Shown here: positions 53,272 through 63,146 of the stretch, in pieces
Numbering within the stretch: the first letter of the stretch is position 1
How the letters are laid out: every line of letters begins with the position of its first letter
DNA from: Phytophthora colocasiae
Taxonomy: Eukaryota > Oomycota > Peronosporomycetes > Peronosporales > Peronosporaceae
DNA: 64,000 bases
Assembly: GCA_018806915.1 (NCBI GenBank)
Contig: JAGKQI010000054.1
Coordinates: 806,001 to 870,000, forward strand
Reading direction: 5' to 3'
Translations under genes and position numbers: made by a program
Notes under the pieces: model-generated
What the model saw: only the letters and a program-made list of their open reading frames with translations
Databases searched by the model: none
Told to the model about the DNA's origin: nothing

Positions 53272-54902
53272 ACGTGACGCAAGCCACATCTCGCATACTG
53301 GATGAGCATGGACAACCGATACGTGCGAGCAGTATCAAGATGCCCCGGAATCATAGGGAGGCGATGCGCTCGAGGTTTGCAAACTACTGGAAAGAAGCAG
53401 AGCTGCTGGAAATGGCGGCACTGAGGGAGAAAGGGGTCATTGAGGAAATCTCACGTGACCAAGTACCTGCTGATGCTAAACCGATAAGCACGCAGTGGGT
53501 TTATGCGTTGAAGTCAGATCACCAGGGATACGTCATCCGGTTTAAGACACGTGTGGTTGCTCTGGGAAATCACCAGAGACCTGGAATCGACTTTGTTTTG
53601 ACTTTTGCACCGGTGGCACGTTTGTCATCTTTGCGAATGCTGATAGCGCTTGCAGCCGTTCTGAACCTGGACCTATATGGTGGTGATGTGAATACGGCAT
53701 ATTTGAACGCATTGCTAGGTATCAGGCAGTACTTACGGTCCATTGATGGCTACCCGTGTGAAATTGACGGACACATGTACGTCGTGGTGAAAGCTTTGTA
53801 CGGGCTGAGGCAGTCAGGAAGAGAGTGGAATACCGAGTTAAATCGGTGGCTGCGCGAGCACGGTTTTCAACGCTCACTGACTGAGCCTTGTCTATACTAT
53901 CACTTTGATGGAGACGTGATCATGATGGTGCTCATTTACGTGGATGACATTCTCGTGGCAACCAACAGTGAGGCAAGCAAGTGCAACTTATTTGAAGAGA
54001 TTGATAAGGCCTACGGTATCAAGGACCAGGGGTTACTGACGCAGTACCTGGGAATTGAGGTCATGCAGTCGAGCGAGTACATCACTGTGAGTCAGAGCAA
54101 GTATGCTCGTGAGATTCTGGAGACTTTCGGATACGAGCATGCTCATGCAGTGGGAAACCCCATGGAGACCAATGCAAGACTGGCACCACTTGGAGATAGT
54201 GAAGAGTCGGATACCAGCTTTCCTTATCGAAAGGCAATTGGAATGCTCATGTACCTAGCTACTGGAACTCGTCCTGATCTGGCATTTGTTGTCGGGCAGC
54301 TCAGCAGATTTGTAGCCAAGCCGTCGGCTAAGCATGTGGGCACTTTGAAACGTGTGCTGCGGTATCTGGCAGGTACAATTGAGTATAGCATCACTTACAA
54401 CCGGAATACGAAAGCACCGCAGGAGGTTGTGCTGGAAGGTTACTGTGATAGTGACTGGGCAAATGATCCAGAGTCACGTAACAGCACAACAGGATTCGTG
54501 TTTACGTTAGCTGGAGGTGCAATCTCGTGGATGTCACGTCGACAGTCTATCGTAGCGCTTTCTTCGGCGGAAGCAGAATATGTGGCATCGTGTGAAGCAA
54601 CAATGGAGGCTGTAGCGGAAAGCAACATTTTGCAGGAAATATTGCCGCACCGCAGTGTCAAGCTGAGACTTGGAATTGACAACCAAGCAGCAATCATCAT
54701 GGCGGTGAATCCAAGTTACAGTCGTCGCACACGGCACATTGAGTTGCGTTGGCACTATGTGCGGGAGCAAGTTGAGAAAGGTGTAGTGGAGATCTACAAG
54801 GTGAAAGGAACGGTTAATCCGGCAGACACGTTTACGAAGCCTCTAGACAAGTCGAAGCTCAAGGACTTACTTGTACTTGTTGGCGCTGGAGTAGCGGACT
54901 AG
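53253..54902 (+). CDS. Copia reverse transcriptase-RNase H
   Basis: A 549-residue frame that overlaps the first by 19 bp and is offset by -1 (or +2). It has no ATG at its beginning. The reverse transcriptase shows FKTRVVALGNHQ, FAPVARLSSLRMLIALAA, GGDVNTAYLNA, ALYGLRQSGREWN and the catalytic YVDD (~53,940). The RNase H region has GYCDSDWAND and ALSSAEAEYVASCEA, with the usual acidic residues, and the frame closes with TFTKPLDKSKL. All active-site motifs are present. Whether it is made by frameshifting, or is cut off by a single-base indel, cannot be settled here. I see no classical slippery heptamer in the overlap. Confidence 0.9.
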   Translation: MDDFVVNVTQATSRILDEHGQPIRASSIKMPRNHREAMRSRFANYWKEAELLEMAALREKGVIEEISRDQVPADAKPISTQWVYALKSDHQGYVIRFKTRVVALGNHQRPGIDFVLTFAPVARLSSLRMLIALAAVLNLDLYGGDVNTAYLNALLGIRQYLRSIDGYPCEIDGHMYVVVKALYGLRQSGREWNTELNRWLREHGFQRSLTEPCLYYHFDGDVIMMVLIYVDDILVATNSEASKCNLFEEIDKAYGIKDQGLLTQYLGIEVMQSSEYITVSQSKYAREILETFGYEHAHAVGNPMETNARLAPLGDSEESDTSFPYRKAIGMLMYLATGTRPDLAFVVGQLSRFVAKPSAKHVGTLKRVLRYLAGTIEYSITYNRNTKAPQEVVLEGYCDSDWANDPESRNSTTGFVFTLAGGAISWMSRRQSIVALSSAEAEYVASCEATMEAVAESNILQEILPHRSVKLRLGIDNQAAIIMAVNPSYSRRTRHIELRWHYVREQVEKGVVEIYKVKGTVNPADTFTKPLDKSKLKDLLVLVGAGVAD

Positions 54903-54910
54903 TCAAAGCT

Positions 54911-54927
54911 ATGCTTTGAGGGAGGCG
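54911..54927 (+). other. Candidate polypurine tract
   Basis: A purine-rich run (TTTGAGGGAGGCG) ends immediately before the 3' LTR, where plus-strand priming is expected. Confidence 0.5.
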
Positions 54928-55146
54928 TGTTGGAATTCAGGTCCATGTACTCCAGGTTGAACTCGTTGCTGAGAACAGGAGTGCAAATCAGACCGGTATG
55001 AGAGAGGAGGCGCGAGACAAGCGGAATACTGGGATACAAATCTGGGAGTAGTGAGAGCTCGTGCCAGGACTCTAAGCGTTTTAATTTAGTTCTCCTTTTT
55101 GCGTGTAACGAGCAAGTCGTCTTCGGATCAAGAGTGATTCACTAAA
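54928..55146 (+). repeat. 3' LTR of copia element
   Basis: 219 bp, the same length as the 5' LTR and with no difference found by eye. Confidence 0.92.
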
Positions 55147-55151
55147 GATTC
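55147..55151. repeat. Target-site duplication, right copy
   Basis: GATTC directly after the 3' LTR, matching the five bases before the element. Confidence 0.85.
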
Positions 55152-56205
55152 CACTTGACCAGGCCTGCCTAATGGGGTCAACACGTCTACTAGATCGGAT
55201 CTGGCAGAATAGTAATCCTGAAACGGAATCGAGTACTAGCTGGTCACTATTTTCATATTTGCGAATAGATATTCATTACTACCGCTTTCAATTCACGAAA
55301 GCTCTATGGATAGCAATGAAACATGGAGATTTGGGTATCGTGAAGTGGATTCTGGAACATTTTTCCAGTTGTACAGCGGAGGAAGAGATGGTAGAAGAAG
55401 CAGCACTTTGCGGGCGGATGGAGATACTGCAGTATTTACTGGAGTATGGCCGTTATGAAGACCAAGATGACAAAAAGAATACTAGTACTATTCTTTTTTG
55501 GGGCGGTGATGACATGACGAATGCTATCAAAGAAGGGCATTCGGAAGTGGCTCATTGGCTATACGAGAATACTCGTGACGTTCCCAGGAATCTCGACCGC
55601 GTGATGGAGTTTGCCGTGCAACAAGGTGATATGAATTTGATGTTGTTTATGAAGAAGCGGATAGTTTCCTTCCTTCTCCATCGATAAACGCTGCTGCGGG
55701 TAGTCACCTGGAGATGCTTCAGTGGGTGTTTGAACATTATCCGACTGGAGATTCTGAATCTGCTCTCCAGAGAGCTGCTAAGAACGGGCGTCTGGATATG
55801 GTGCAGTGGCTTGTGGAGAAAGGAATCACGACTGGAACTCAATATGCTGTAGAAAAAGCTTGTGAACAAGGCCACCTGGATGTAGTGCAGTGGCTTTTGG
55901 AGCGTGGCGACATGTCGTATCCTCATTCCGCTATGAAATTGGCCGTTGAAAATGGTCATCTAGACATTGTCAAGTATCTCTGCGAGATTGACCTGGCCTG
56001 TAAACCAAAACGTATGATGCTAAGTGCTGCCTTGTTTGGACACTTGCACGTGATCCAGTGGCTTCTCGAAAAATACGACAACCAGCTCTTTCCTTGGATT
56101 GATCCTTCTGAAAATGGCCACCTAGAAGTGGTGAAATGGCTACATGAGAATCGTGACGAAGGCTGCACAATGGAAGTAACGTACTACGTCGTAGTATATT
56201 CCTAA
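55152..56205 (+). pseudogene. 3' fragment of ankyrin gene, with a frameshift
   Basis: Continues the frame of 49655..49820 (PLDQACLMGSTRLLDRIW). It encodes oomycete WL-type ankyrin repeats such as KHGDLGIVKWILEHF, CGRMEILQYLLEYG and EGHSEVAHWLYEN. Around 55,625-55,660 the homology moves to another frame. It then continues with GSHLEMLQWVFEHYP, NGRLDMVQWLVEKG, QGHLDVVQWLLERG, NGHLDIVKYL and FGHLHVIQWLLEKY until a stop at 56,205. The gene is thus disabled twice, by the copia insertion and by a small indel. Such ankyrin proteins form a large family in Phytophthora; individual functions are unknown. The order of the two events cannot be told from one sequence. Confidence 0.8.
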
Positions 56206-56269
56206 GGTTGGAACCTCAGATAATGGCTGAACTTCATTTGGACGAACGGTTTGTTGGCAAGATCCTGCT

Positions 56270-57252
56270 TCATGCTACGTGTACTGATATTCCATAGCTC
56301 GAGTCTTCCTCTTCGATCCTGATCCTGACACGTATGACGTTTGCAGACTACAAAGAGATTTAGTACAACAAATTGTAACATGAACAACATGTGCATGTAC
56401 CTGAACTTCTGCAATAGCTGACGCTATATAATCCAGAACGAAGTCAAGTGTCATGATCAGGGGAAACACAGGTAGTATCACTTTGGCTCCTTTCTGCAGC
56501 ATCTCGAACGTTTCCATCGCGTCTCCATCTCCTTCGAAAGAGCTTTCTTTCTTGACTACCTGACCGAGAAACCACATTGCAGCGAGCCCTACAGCTGGAT
56601 CACGAGTCCGTCCGTAAGTCACAAATGCCAATACCAGCATGATGACCATCACTTGGGTGTAAACTTTGTAGTCGAAAATGCTGCCGTGGATATACTGAGC
56701 AATGCCGAGGAGCTCGAGGATGAGAGTGCAAGTGAGCCACGTGAAGTAGAAACGTACTGATAGCTCCCCGGTGATAACGATCACCGTGTCCCGAAGTGTG
56801 TTGCGCCGTGGTCGTCGGTTAAGAACCAGGTAAAACTGCAGTGCTCCACACCATGCAATGCAAAGTGAGATAATAGCTGAGGTTCTCCAGTTTGCTGTCT
56901 TGAAATTCAGCCAGAAGTTGGTACAAGTGACAGCAGGATACTGTGCCAACTCGAGAGGCATTCCAGTGCAGTATCGCTCACTAAAGCTGCCACTTGTTGT
57001 CTTGGGGTCAAACGCGACACTACATATGAAGCACAGGAGCAAAGCCGCCATGATAAGCCCATAGGGCTGAGGCTCAAGCAGGTTGTTGAGCTCTTGCGGG
57101 TCATGATCGTTCTCATTTTCAACAGGTAGCGAAGCCAAACATGTGAACGCGATAAGGAAGAAGCTACCGATAAGCGATGATACTTGCACCACAACGAGTA
57201 TAGTTTCCTTGATGGGCACAGATGACGTTCTTGAGATAAACGGAAGGGCCAT
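56270..57252 (-). CDS. Multi-pass membrane protein, cluster family (copy 7)
   Basis: Two exons (57252..56401 and 56347..56270) give 309 residues. It starts MALPFISRTSS and carries the family features WRTSAIISLCIAWCGALQFYL, FTWLTCTLILELLGIAQYIH, GSIFDYKVYTQVMVIMLVLA and SSFEGDGDAMETFEML. The intron is at the conserved position and phase (donor GTACAT, acceptor TTTGTAG). The last exon reads NVIRVRIRIEEEDSSYGIS and ends a few residues later, so the terminal YGTV signature is altered and extended. Without splicing the C-terminus is unconserved. It lies beyond the copia-split ankyrin gene but has the same orientation as copies 4 and 6. Function unknown. Confidence 0.75.
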
Positions 57253-57472
57253 CTTGACGATGGTTGTGCTGGATAGCTACCGAATTGGAAAATGAGCAGT
57301 GGAAAGCGCAATCTCAATGAAGACAGGACGTACCGGTTTCTCTTTGATTGACTGAGGACTCTCTCGCTAACATCAGCGAGCTCTGGATAACAATCCAGGC
57401 TCGTGCCAAGAGCTCCAGATAGAGTGCACCCAGCACTCTATACACCACTACATCGTCATTTTATGCGGATTC

Positions 57473-59044
57473 TCATCCCTCATTGTTCAGGACTGCGGAA
57501 ACGCGCAGAAAGACGTCGCGAGGAATCCCGCACTGACAGTCAGGAACGTCGCAGACGAACTGTTCGCTCCGATATTCAATTCCATCGCGGCTTTGAACAG
57601 AACTGTTGCCGTTGTCTTCTTGGGTCTTCTTCATGGGTGTTGATGGAACGCTGCGTTGAGACAAAATGGACACAGGCTCCCGCTGAGTAGTGATCTCCAG
57701 CCGCTGCTTCTCAAACCGAGCAGCATTGAGCTTGACAGAGGCGTTTTCAATTTGTCTCTTGAAAAGTTGCAGTTCGCGCGCATACTGTGCGCAGTCTTCT
57801 TGAGCCTTTCGAGCCTCCTTCAGCTGCTGTGTAATCCCTTGTAGTTCATTCTCCAAGGCTTTCACCGCAGTATCCTGCTTCGCCACACAAGCTCCAGCAA
57901 GATCACGCTGCTTGATGGCATCAGCTAATCTCTGGTCGTATAACTGTCGGCGTTGCGCTCGTATTTCCTGCGCGTCTCGAGATTTTGCCAACAGAACTAA
58001 CAGCTCAGGGTCGTCTTGGCTCTTCGCAGCCTTCTGCCGTTCCAGATCTTCGCTGGTTGCACGTTGTTCAGCAAGACGAGCTTGTGCTCGAGCTTGCAAG
58101 GCAAGTAATCGGCTGCGTCTTGCTTGTGCAGTACTAAGCTCGCAACAGAGTCGAGTCCACGTGCTTAGCGCTCGAGTAAGGGCGGATCTTCGCCAATATT
58201 GGAGTTTTTCATCCGCTAGCATCAAGCCACGTTGCGGCTGAGGCTGTGAGCGAAGATCAGCGGGCAGCTCGAAGGTGCACGTTTCGGATGGGCACGGGTG
58301 GGCACAGCGGAGACCGTGGAACCATCCGTCTACAGACATGATATCTGTTGAAGTGGAGCTTTGAAGCGCGCCAAGACCGTGAGGAACGACATGGCCGCGA
58401 ATGTCCCAGCAGCCGACGAAGAGTGCGCCGAACGTGTAAAACCCCACGCCATTGCATGCCGTCAAGTCGCCTTCGTACTGCAATGTGGGACTGTAGCGCG
58501 TGCCGTGACCTACCTGTCTCCCGTTGCGCCATTGGCCACAGCACGTGTGCCCGTTTGCCGTCGTTAGTACGCCAAAGCCGTGAGGTTGCCACTCGTCCTG
58601 CTCGCAAGCTTGAACATGACCGCGATACGTTCCTCCGTCGACGTGAATCACCCGGTACTCGACGGTCTCTGCATCTCCGTCCGCCGTCGCTGCCGCGTCG
58701 TCTACAGCATGAACAACGTCTTCAACTTCCTCTGCCAGTGCTTGTTGGAGTTGTGCGAGCTCCAGGCAGAGAGAAGTTTGTTCCAGTTCCTTCGTTGATT
58801 CCGTCCGCCGGATTGCAACCCGATCGCGGCACGGCGCGTCCGGCAGATTTGGCGGCGCCGCACTGGAATCTTCGTCCGCGAGCTTCAACACACCACTTGT
58901 CCGCCCTTCCGCAGATCTGAAGGCTCCAGTTGCAGTTGCAGTTGCCGGCGCGCGCAGGGACTGGTCCGCGTCGCTCGCGGATGACGTAGATTCGCCTTGG
59001 GTCGGCAGTGCAGGCTGCAGTGCAGCGTCATCCCAGTCGGCCAT
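57473..59044 (-). CDS. MORN-repeat and coiled-coil protein
   Basis: Single exon, 523 residues. Residues 1-95 are low complexity (Ala/Ser/Thr). A short coiled coil (~85-120) precedes MORN-type repeats at ~135-235 (GGTYRGHV, PHGFGVLTT, CCGQWRNGRQVGHGTRY, YEGDL, GVGFYTFGALFVGCW, PHGLGAL). Residues ~280-460 form a long Ala/Gln/Arg-rich coiled coil. The tail has a Cys-rich CDVPDCQCGIP stretch that could bind metal. MORN proteins often sit at membranes or in flagellar and basal structures, so a cytoskeletal role is plausible (inference). No named orthologue recognised. Confidence 0.75.
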   Translation of the reverse strand: MADWDDAALQPALPTQGESTSSASDADQSLRAPATATATGAFRSAEGRTSGVLKLADEDSSAAPPNLPDAPCRDRVAIRRTESTKELEQTSLCLELAQLQQALAEEVEDVVHAVDDAAATADGDAETVEYRVIHVDGGTYRGHVQACEQDEWQPHGFGVLTTANGHTCCGQWRNGRQVGHGTRYSPTLQYEGDLTACNGVGFYTFGALFVGCWDIRGHVVPHGLGALQSSTSTDIMSVDGWFHGLRCAHPCPSETCTFELPADLRSQPQPQRGLMLADEKLQYWRRSALTRALSTWTRLCCELSTAQARRSRLLALQARAQARLAEQRATSEDLERQKAAKSQDDPELLVLLAKSRDAQEIRAQRRQLYDQRLADAIKQRDLAGACVAKQDTAVKALENELQGITQQLKEARKAQEDCAQYARELQLFKRQIENASVKLNAARFEKQRLEITTQREPVSILSQRSVPSTPMKKTQEDNGNSSVQSRDGIEYRSEQFVCDVPDCQCGIPRDVFLRVSAVLNNEG

Positions 59045-59791
59045 CTGGAACGCTGATGTCCGAACGCCCCGTCCAAGCGGAGTGCAACGGTCTGTAGCTG
59101 GTTTTGGCCTCAGTGACTGCCGCTTCGCATTTTATTGGCAATTAGACGCTGGAGTCGCGTTTCAGCCAACGAATCGGTCGACGAAGACGCTCTCCTGGTC
59201 ATTGCGCAATGCCCAACACGTGGTTGAAGCGTGCGCAGGTTCAAGCGTAATTCAAGCAGCAAATGCAGGCGGGCACGTGTGTTAAAGCGCGCCGTAAAGA
59301 TTGTGAGGTGGGGCCTGCACTGCAGTCGAAGCAGCTTCGTCCCGTTGCGATTAGCGAGTCGCTACTTGGCGTTTTCAACGTCAAGATTTGCCTCCTTAAC
59401 TTCCTCGTCATGAAGAGCGAAAGCAAAGTATTGAAAGTATTTGAACAGTACCCGATATGGAGACCCACGACGGGTGGAGCAACTTGAATCCAGGCAGATG
59501 TGCTGCACAGCTTTTCGTGTTCAAGTGTGCTGGGCACTTTCCGGTGCAATTGAGGGTTTGTCTCTTGCGGTGACCAGCTTTTCTGGCCAACTTTGTCAAA
59601 AGTTCACACCTAGTCTCCCTCGCCACGTCACACAGATTTGGCCGGAGACCGCCCGAAACACTTGACTTGTTGTGAACGAGCTTCTAGCGGATACATGTAC
59701 CGATCGCCTTCCGGTCAATGCCATTCCTCATTCCGCTCCGTCCGTGACAAGCGCCTGCCCCAGTCCAAGCAGAAGGAAGCCGGTCGTCAAG
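59045..59791. other. Divergent promoter region of MORN gene and glutamate dehydrogenase
   Basis: About 750 bp, unusually long for this window. It contains the dehydrogenase initiator at 59,728-59,740. Short open frames on both strands have no homology. No RNA gene or repeat seen. Confidence 0.45.
59728..59740 (+). promoter_or_regulatory. Strong oomycete initiator candidate
   Basis: TCATTCCGCTCCG, 51 bp before the glutamate dehydrogenase ATG, is a close match to the oomycete initiator core TCATTYYNC. If used, it rules out translation from the upstream GTG that extends the open frame. Confidence 0.5.
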
Positions 59792-61429
59792 ATGATGCAA
59801 GTTTCCCAGTTCCGTGCGCTGCGCCGCGCGCAGTCCACCATGAACACCCGCCCGCTTTCGGCGACGCTGGGCCGGGCCTTCTCGGCACAGAGCGACGCGG
59901 TCGAGGTTGGTGAGGAAGAGATGCTGCGTGCGCTCGACAAGTTCCAGAAGAACGCGGCCGGCAACACGGTGCCTTGGTTCCTCGAGAACATGCCGCCGTC
60001 CTACTTCCGCTCCATCGCGGAAGAGGACCGCCTGCAGCACCTCAACGCCATCACGGCGCTTGTCGGCGCTGAGCAGCCGGAAGTTCTTCTGCGCTCGCCC
60101 GACCACAAGATCTTCTCACACTTCCGTTCGGGTGCCAACTTCCCCGGTCGCTTGGCCAACGTGCTGGACCAGCTCCCGCAGACGGTGGACGGTGCCACGC
60201 TGGCCCGTGTCAAGATCTTCACAGCCCTGGACGACTCGCTCGGCCTGGACATCTTCCGCTTCGGACAGCAGGAGCCGTTCCTGAACAAGTCCGAGGACGA
60301 GAAGCTGGCTCGCGCCACCATCCAGCAGTTCTGCGCCGACATCCAAGCCGGCAAGTACGCCGGCAACGAGTGCTACCCGGTGGCGGGCCCGCACTTCGAG
60401 CCTGAGGCCGTGGACGCCTTCCTTAACAGCAGCAACACCATGTACGTGCAGTTCAGCAACCCGCGTCGTCTTGCCAAGCAGATGGAGCTGTTCCACCGTG
60501 TGACCGGCACGGAGGGCGTCGTAGTCGACGTTGAGCACAACTGGGAGAACCGTAGCGAGGAGAACAAGTACGCCTCCAGCGGCGTCCCGCAAACCATGTT
60601 GACCATCGCGGCGTCCAACGTCATCCCCAAGAGCTTCATGCAGAAGGCTGCTACCTACCTGGGTTTGGTCAACCTCAACGTGGTGCGCGCTCACCTGGAT
60701 GTGGTCAACAACGGCGACGACCACGTGGCCATGATCCGCATCCTGGTGCAGCCCAGCCAGCAGGCCCTGAGCGAGAACGTCGAGTTCGAGTGGTCCAAGA
60801 TTTCGGGCAACCTCAAGTACCTCAAGTGGGTCGACGACCGCCCGGTGAACCTCACGCTCCAGCACCCTGAGCTGGGCATCTCGCGTGCCGAGCTGATCTA
60901 CGCCTACGGCAACATGATGCACGGCGTCCTGGCCAAGAAGGATCCGTTTGCATACTCGCTCACTCGCATCATGGAGACGCTCGAGCACGAGCAGCACCTC
61001 CCGTTCGCCTCGCGTGTTTCGGACTTCTTCTTGAGGAAGTTCGACCCGCAGCAGACTGCCCTGTCGGATGCCGAGCAGGACGCCATTGTCGATGAGATCA
61101 AGGCGGACGTCCGCCGCAACGTGGAGCACGAAGACGCGATTGAGCTGCTCAACACCATGGCCGACGCTGTGCGCGGTACTCTCCGCACCAACAAGTTCGT
61201 GCGTGAACGCTATGCTCTGTCGCTCCGCATGGACCCGAAGGTCATGGGCTATGGCACGGTTGGCAGCGACACCCCGTTCGGCGTGTTCTTCATCTACGGC
61301 CGTCGTTTCAAGGGCTTCCACGTGCGTTTCCGCGACATTGCTCGCGGTGGTCTCCGTATGGTGTACCCCAGCTCTACGGACGCCCACGCTCTTGAGAGCG
61401 CTCGCCAGTACAACGAGGCTTACAACCTT

Positions 61430-61464
<35 letters not shown>

Positions 61465-62953
61465 GGAGGGTGGCTCCAAGGCTGTGGTGCTGTGCGACCC
61501 GATCGTCGGACCCATTGGTGATGTTGCCCCGCGTGACTTCATCATCCGCAAGAGTGTGAAGGCTTTCTCGGACGCCCTTCTTGACCTGAACACCACGGAC
61601 GAGGCTGTGAAGGAGAAGGTCGTGGACTACTACGGCCAGGACGAGCTGATCTACCTTGGCCCGGATGAGAACATTATCCCCGAGGACATCGTCTGGATGA
61701 CCAACCGTGCCGCTTACCGTGGCTACCCGGTCCCGCGCGCTTTCATTAGCTCCAAGCCTGACGCTGGTTTCAACCACAAGGTCTACGGTGTCACTAGTGA
61801 GGGTGTGGCCGTCTTCGCTGACGTCGCCCTGCGCTCGCAGAACATCGACCCGACCAAGCAGCCGTTCACCGTCAAGATCACGGGCGGAACTGACGGTGAC
61901 GTTGCTGGTAACGTTATCAAGATCCTGCACCGCGAGTACGGCACGAACCTGCGCGTTGTTGGCATCTGCGACGGCACGGGTGTGATCGAGGACCCTCAGG
62001 GTCTGGACATGGGCGAGCTGCTGCGTCTTGTGGACGAGTCGCTGCCTCTGTCTAGCTTCGACGACTCGAAGATTTCGTCGGCTACTGGCGTCAAGCACGA
62101 CATCAGCACGGCCGAGGGCATCCGTGCCCGTAACACGATGCACAACCGTGTGAAGAGCGACCTGTTCATCCCCGCTGGTGGCCGTCCCAACACCATCAAT
62201 GAGAACAACTGGAGCGACTACCTTGACGCCGATGGCAAGCCGTCGTCGGGCCTCATTGTGGAGGGTGCCAACCTGTTCGTGACGCCCGAGGCGCGTCAGC
62301 TCCTGTTCGACAACGCCGGTGTCGTCATCGTAAAGGACAGTTCGGCCAACAAGTGCGGTGTCGTGTGCTCTTCTTACGAGATCGTCGCCAGCATGCTGCT
62401 CGAGACCGACGAGTTCCTTGCAGTCAAGGATGAGCTGGTCATGGAGGTGGTTGACAAGCTGCGTGCTTTGGCTCGCGTTGAGGCTCAGCTGCTGTTCCGC
62501 GAGTACAAGAAGGACCCGTCGTCGGCCCTGCCGCCCGCTAGTGAGCGCATTAGTCGCGCTATCACCCGCGTGCACGATGCCGTGCTCGCTCACTTCGACA
62601 ACGTGTGCGAGGAGGACCAGCAGATCCTGTTCACTCTGATCGAGGAGCACCTGCCGCCCAAGCTCCGTGAGCTGGCCCTGCACCGTGTGCACCAGAACGT
62701 GCCTCTGGCTTACATCCGTTCTATCGTGGCTTCGAGCCTGGCTAGTAAGATCGTGTACCGTGAGGGTCTGCAATTCACCGAGGCCCTACCGGAAGGCAAC
62801 CTGGGCAACATGGCTCTGCAGTACCTCAAGCAGGAGAAGAAGGTGCAGCGTCTCGTGCAGGACGTTCGCGCTTCGGAGTTAGCGAACAAGGATGACATCG
62901 CCGACCTCATTGCTCGCGGTGGCGTTCGTGCCGGCATGGACACGCCTAACTAA
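59792..62953 (+). CDS. GDH2: NAD-dependent glutamate dehydrogenase, large (~115 kDa) type
   Basis: Oxidises glutamate to 2-oxoglutarate and ammonia, feeding amino-acid carbon into the TCA cycle. Single exon, 1,053 residues, typical for the fungal GDH2-like class. The N-terminus (MMQVSQFRALRRAQSTMNT) is Arg/Ser/Ala-rich with no acidic residue, as in a mitochondrial targeting peptide. Catalytic-domain landmarks are FRDIARGGLRMVYPS, NLAFAQQLKNKDIPEGGSKA (substrate-binding lysines), GPDENIIPEDIVWM, and the NAD-binding region KITGGTDGDVAGNVIKIL. GAN-type loop LIVEGANLFVTPEAR and VIVKDSSANKCGVVCSSYEI follow. GC3 is very high, indicating strong expression. It also produces a long, meaningless antisense frame. 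ATG 59795 is an equally good start. Confidence 0.92.
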
Positions 62954-63146
62954 ACTGTGCATTAATTAAACATGAATCCATTTTGATCAAACTGCGTCCT
63001 CCAAGGTTGTCCTTGTCAGGTGTTTCACCTATTTTTTTGGTGCATTCATGAGATCCAAGCTTATCCTCTGCATGAGCGCATGACATCTCCGGTTTCGTTA
63101 TCCGTTGTGACTTTATTTCGACACATTCACTGGCACACAGAGCAAG

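Larger units (their letters stand above)
49821..55146 (+). mobile_element. Full-length Ty1/copia LTR retrotransposon
   Basis: A 5,326-bp element with two 219-bp LTRs, which I could not tell apart by eye, and a 5-bp target duplication. The order of domains is Gag, zinc knuckle, aspartic protease, integrase, reverse transcriptase, RNase H, and integrase before reverse transcriptase defines the copia group. LTRs of this identity imply a very recent insertion. The coding region is in two frames, with a break between integrase and reverse transcriptase. It lies inside an ankyrin gene, within the membrane-family cluster. Confidence 0.95.

Noticed and set aside
43901..56270. C-terminal YGTV as a class I PDZ ligand
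   Set aside because: Class I ligands need Ser or Thr at position -2. Here that position is Gly, so the resemblance is not supported.
60116..62773. 885-codon open frame antisense to glutamate dehydrogenase
   Set aside because: The translation has no recognisable domain and is dominated by Val/Leu/Arg/His, which is what the complement of a GC3-rich gene gives. The sense frame is a full conserved enzyme.
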